A stretch of 12,295 nucleotides of DNA from Candidatus Altarchaeota archaeon (GTDB taxonomy: Archaea; Altiarchaeota; Altiarchaeia; IMC4; QMZM01): contig JAHIKS010000005.1 of assembly GCA_018897475.1 (NCBI GenBank), forward strand, positions 1 through 12,295, read 5' to 3'. Below the pieces are notes generated by a model. It had not been told where the DNA came from. It made no database searches and saw nothing but the letters and a program-made list of their open reading frames with translations. How positions within the stretch are numbered: the first letter of the stretch is position 1; every line of letters starts with the position of its first letter. A program made the position numbers and the translations under genes. Of this stretch, positions 12,167 through 12,295 are shown in pieces.

Positions 12167-12295
12167 TTAATTATTAATCATTATAGAAAATGGATGTGAA
12201 CTACCAACCTCTAAAGAGTGTGGGCTTCCTAATTCATCCACCACATCCTTATTCCACGCTCGAAACATGAAATAAATCACTCTCCCTTGAGGGAG
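12167..12295 (-). CDS. tnpB: 3' end of an IS200/IS605-type TnpB gene
   Basis: An open frame enters from the right edge and runs 42 codons to a TAA. The readable C-terminus is RAWNKDVVDELGSPHSLEV followed by GSSHPFSIMINN. The E-L-G-S-P ... V-G-S-S-H ending is how many archaeal IS605-family OrfB/TnpB proteins finish, because the coding end overlaps the element's right-end hairpin. The catalytic RuvC region would be outside the window, so neither completeness nor activity can be judged. The last eight residues (from Pro) are encoded beyond the probable element end and thus by flanking DNA. The alternative is an unrelated hypothetical protein with a chance resemblance, which I consider less likely. 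Confidence 0.6.
   Translation of the reverse strand, partial: LPQGRVIYFMFRAWNKDVVDELGSPHSLEVGSSHPFSIMINN
12196..12228 (-). mobile_element. Probable right end of an IS605-type element
   Basis: On the minus strand GAAGCCCACACTCT starts a stem-loop and GGTAGTTCAC closes it. The arms are CCA-CTCT and AGAG-TGG (12204-12223), with a two-base internal mismatch and a two-base loop. A right-end hairpin followed by TTCAC is the common terminus of many IS200/IS605 elements carrying tnpB. The element would then end at 12196 and the rest of the sequence to the ferredoxin would be host DNA. The left end lies outside the window. Confidence 0.5.

Noticed and set aside
1..12295. tRNA, rRNA or CRISPR arrays
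   Set aside because: I saw no cloverleaf-like arm pattern with a conserved T-loop, no rRNA-like stretch and no regularly spaced repeats; nearly all of the window is accounted for by genes.

Overview
The window looks like part of a euryarchaeal chromosome. Several start codons are preceded by A/T-rich TATA-like boxes about 25 bp upstream with no ribosome-binding site, as expected for leaderless archaeal transcripts, while others carry GGAGG-type sites. The gene content fits an anaerobic archaeon with a high metal demand: a UPF0251 regulator beside an Mrp/NBP35 ATPase, an energy-coupling-factor nickel/cobalt importer, an FecBCD/BtuFCD-type importer, FeoAB and an 8Fe ferredoxin. A methanogen, a methane oxidiser or a relative is plausible, but the species cannot be named from this sequence.

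Layout. Positions 1-633 (minus) hold a UPF0251/DUF134 helix-turn-helix gene followed by the first third of an Mrp/NBP35 gene that leaves the window. Divergent from it are a yeast-type cytosine deaminase (692-1126) and an orphan PIN-domain ribonuclease (1159-1662). Positions 1652-9294 are one long minus-strand block. Read in the direction of transcription it contains a DUF4198 nickel-binding-type surface protein, a SAM methyltransferase, a lipoprotein solute-binding protein, an FecCD permease and its ATPase; then CbiM, a small NikL/CbiN-like subunit, CbiQ, CbiO with a histidine-rich tail, and a 38-codon unannotated ORF. From 9391 rightward (plus) come a small winged-helix protein, an ArsR/SmtB-family metal sensor, FeoA and FeoB. 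A ferredoxin converges on the end of feoB. The right edge carries the 3' end of what looks like an IS200/IS605-type tnpB gene.

How it works together. The DUF4198 protein, CbiM, the NikL-like subunit, CbiQ and CbiO resemble one NikKMLQO-type nickel/cobalt importer. It is interrupted by a four-gene unit (methyltransferase, binding protein, permease, ATPase) that is tightly coupled internally and appears somewhat richer in A+T than its flanks. The adjacent arsR-feoA-feoB operon adds ferrous iron uptake, under a regulator that has a complete SmtB-type alpha-5 metal site. Three promoters in the region have TATA boxes embedded in or next to inverted or direct repeats, and the arsR ribosome-binding site lies in a perfect hairpin. 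The window therefore reads as a metal-uptake island with dense, mostly untested regulation.
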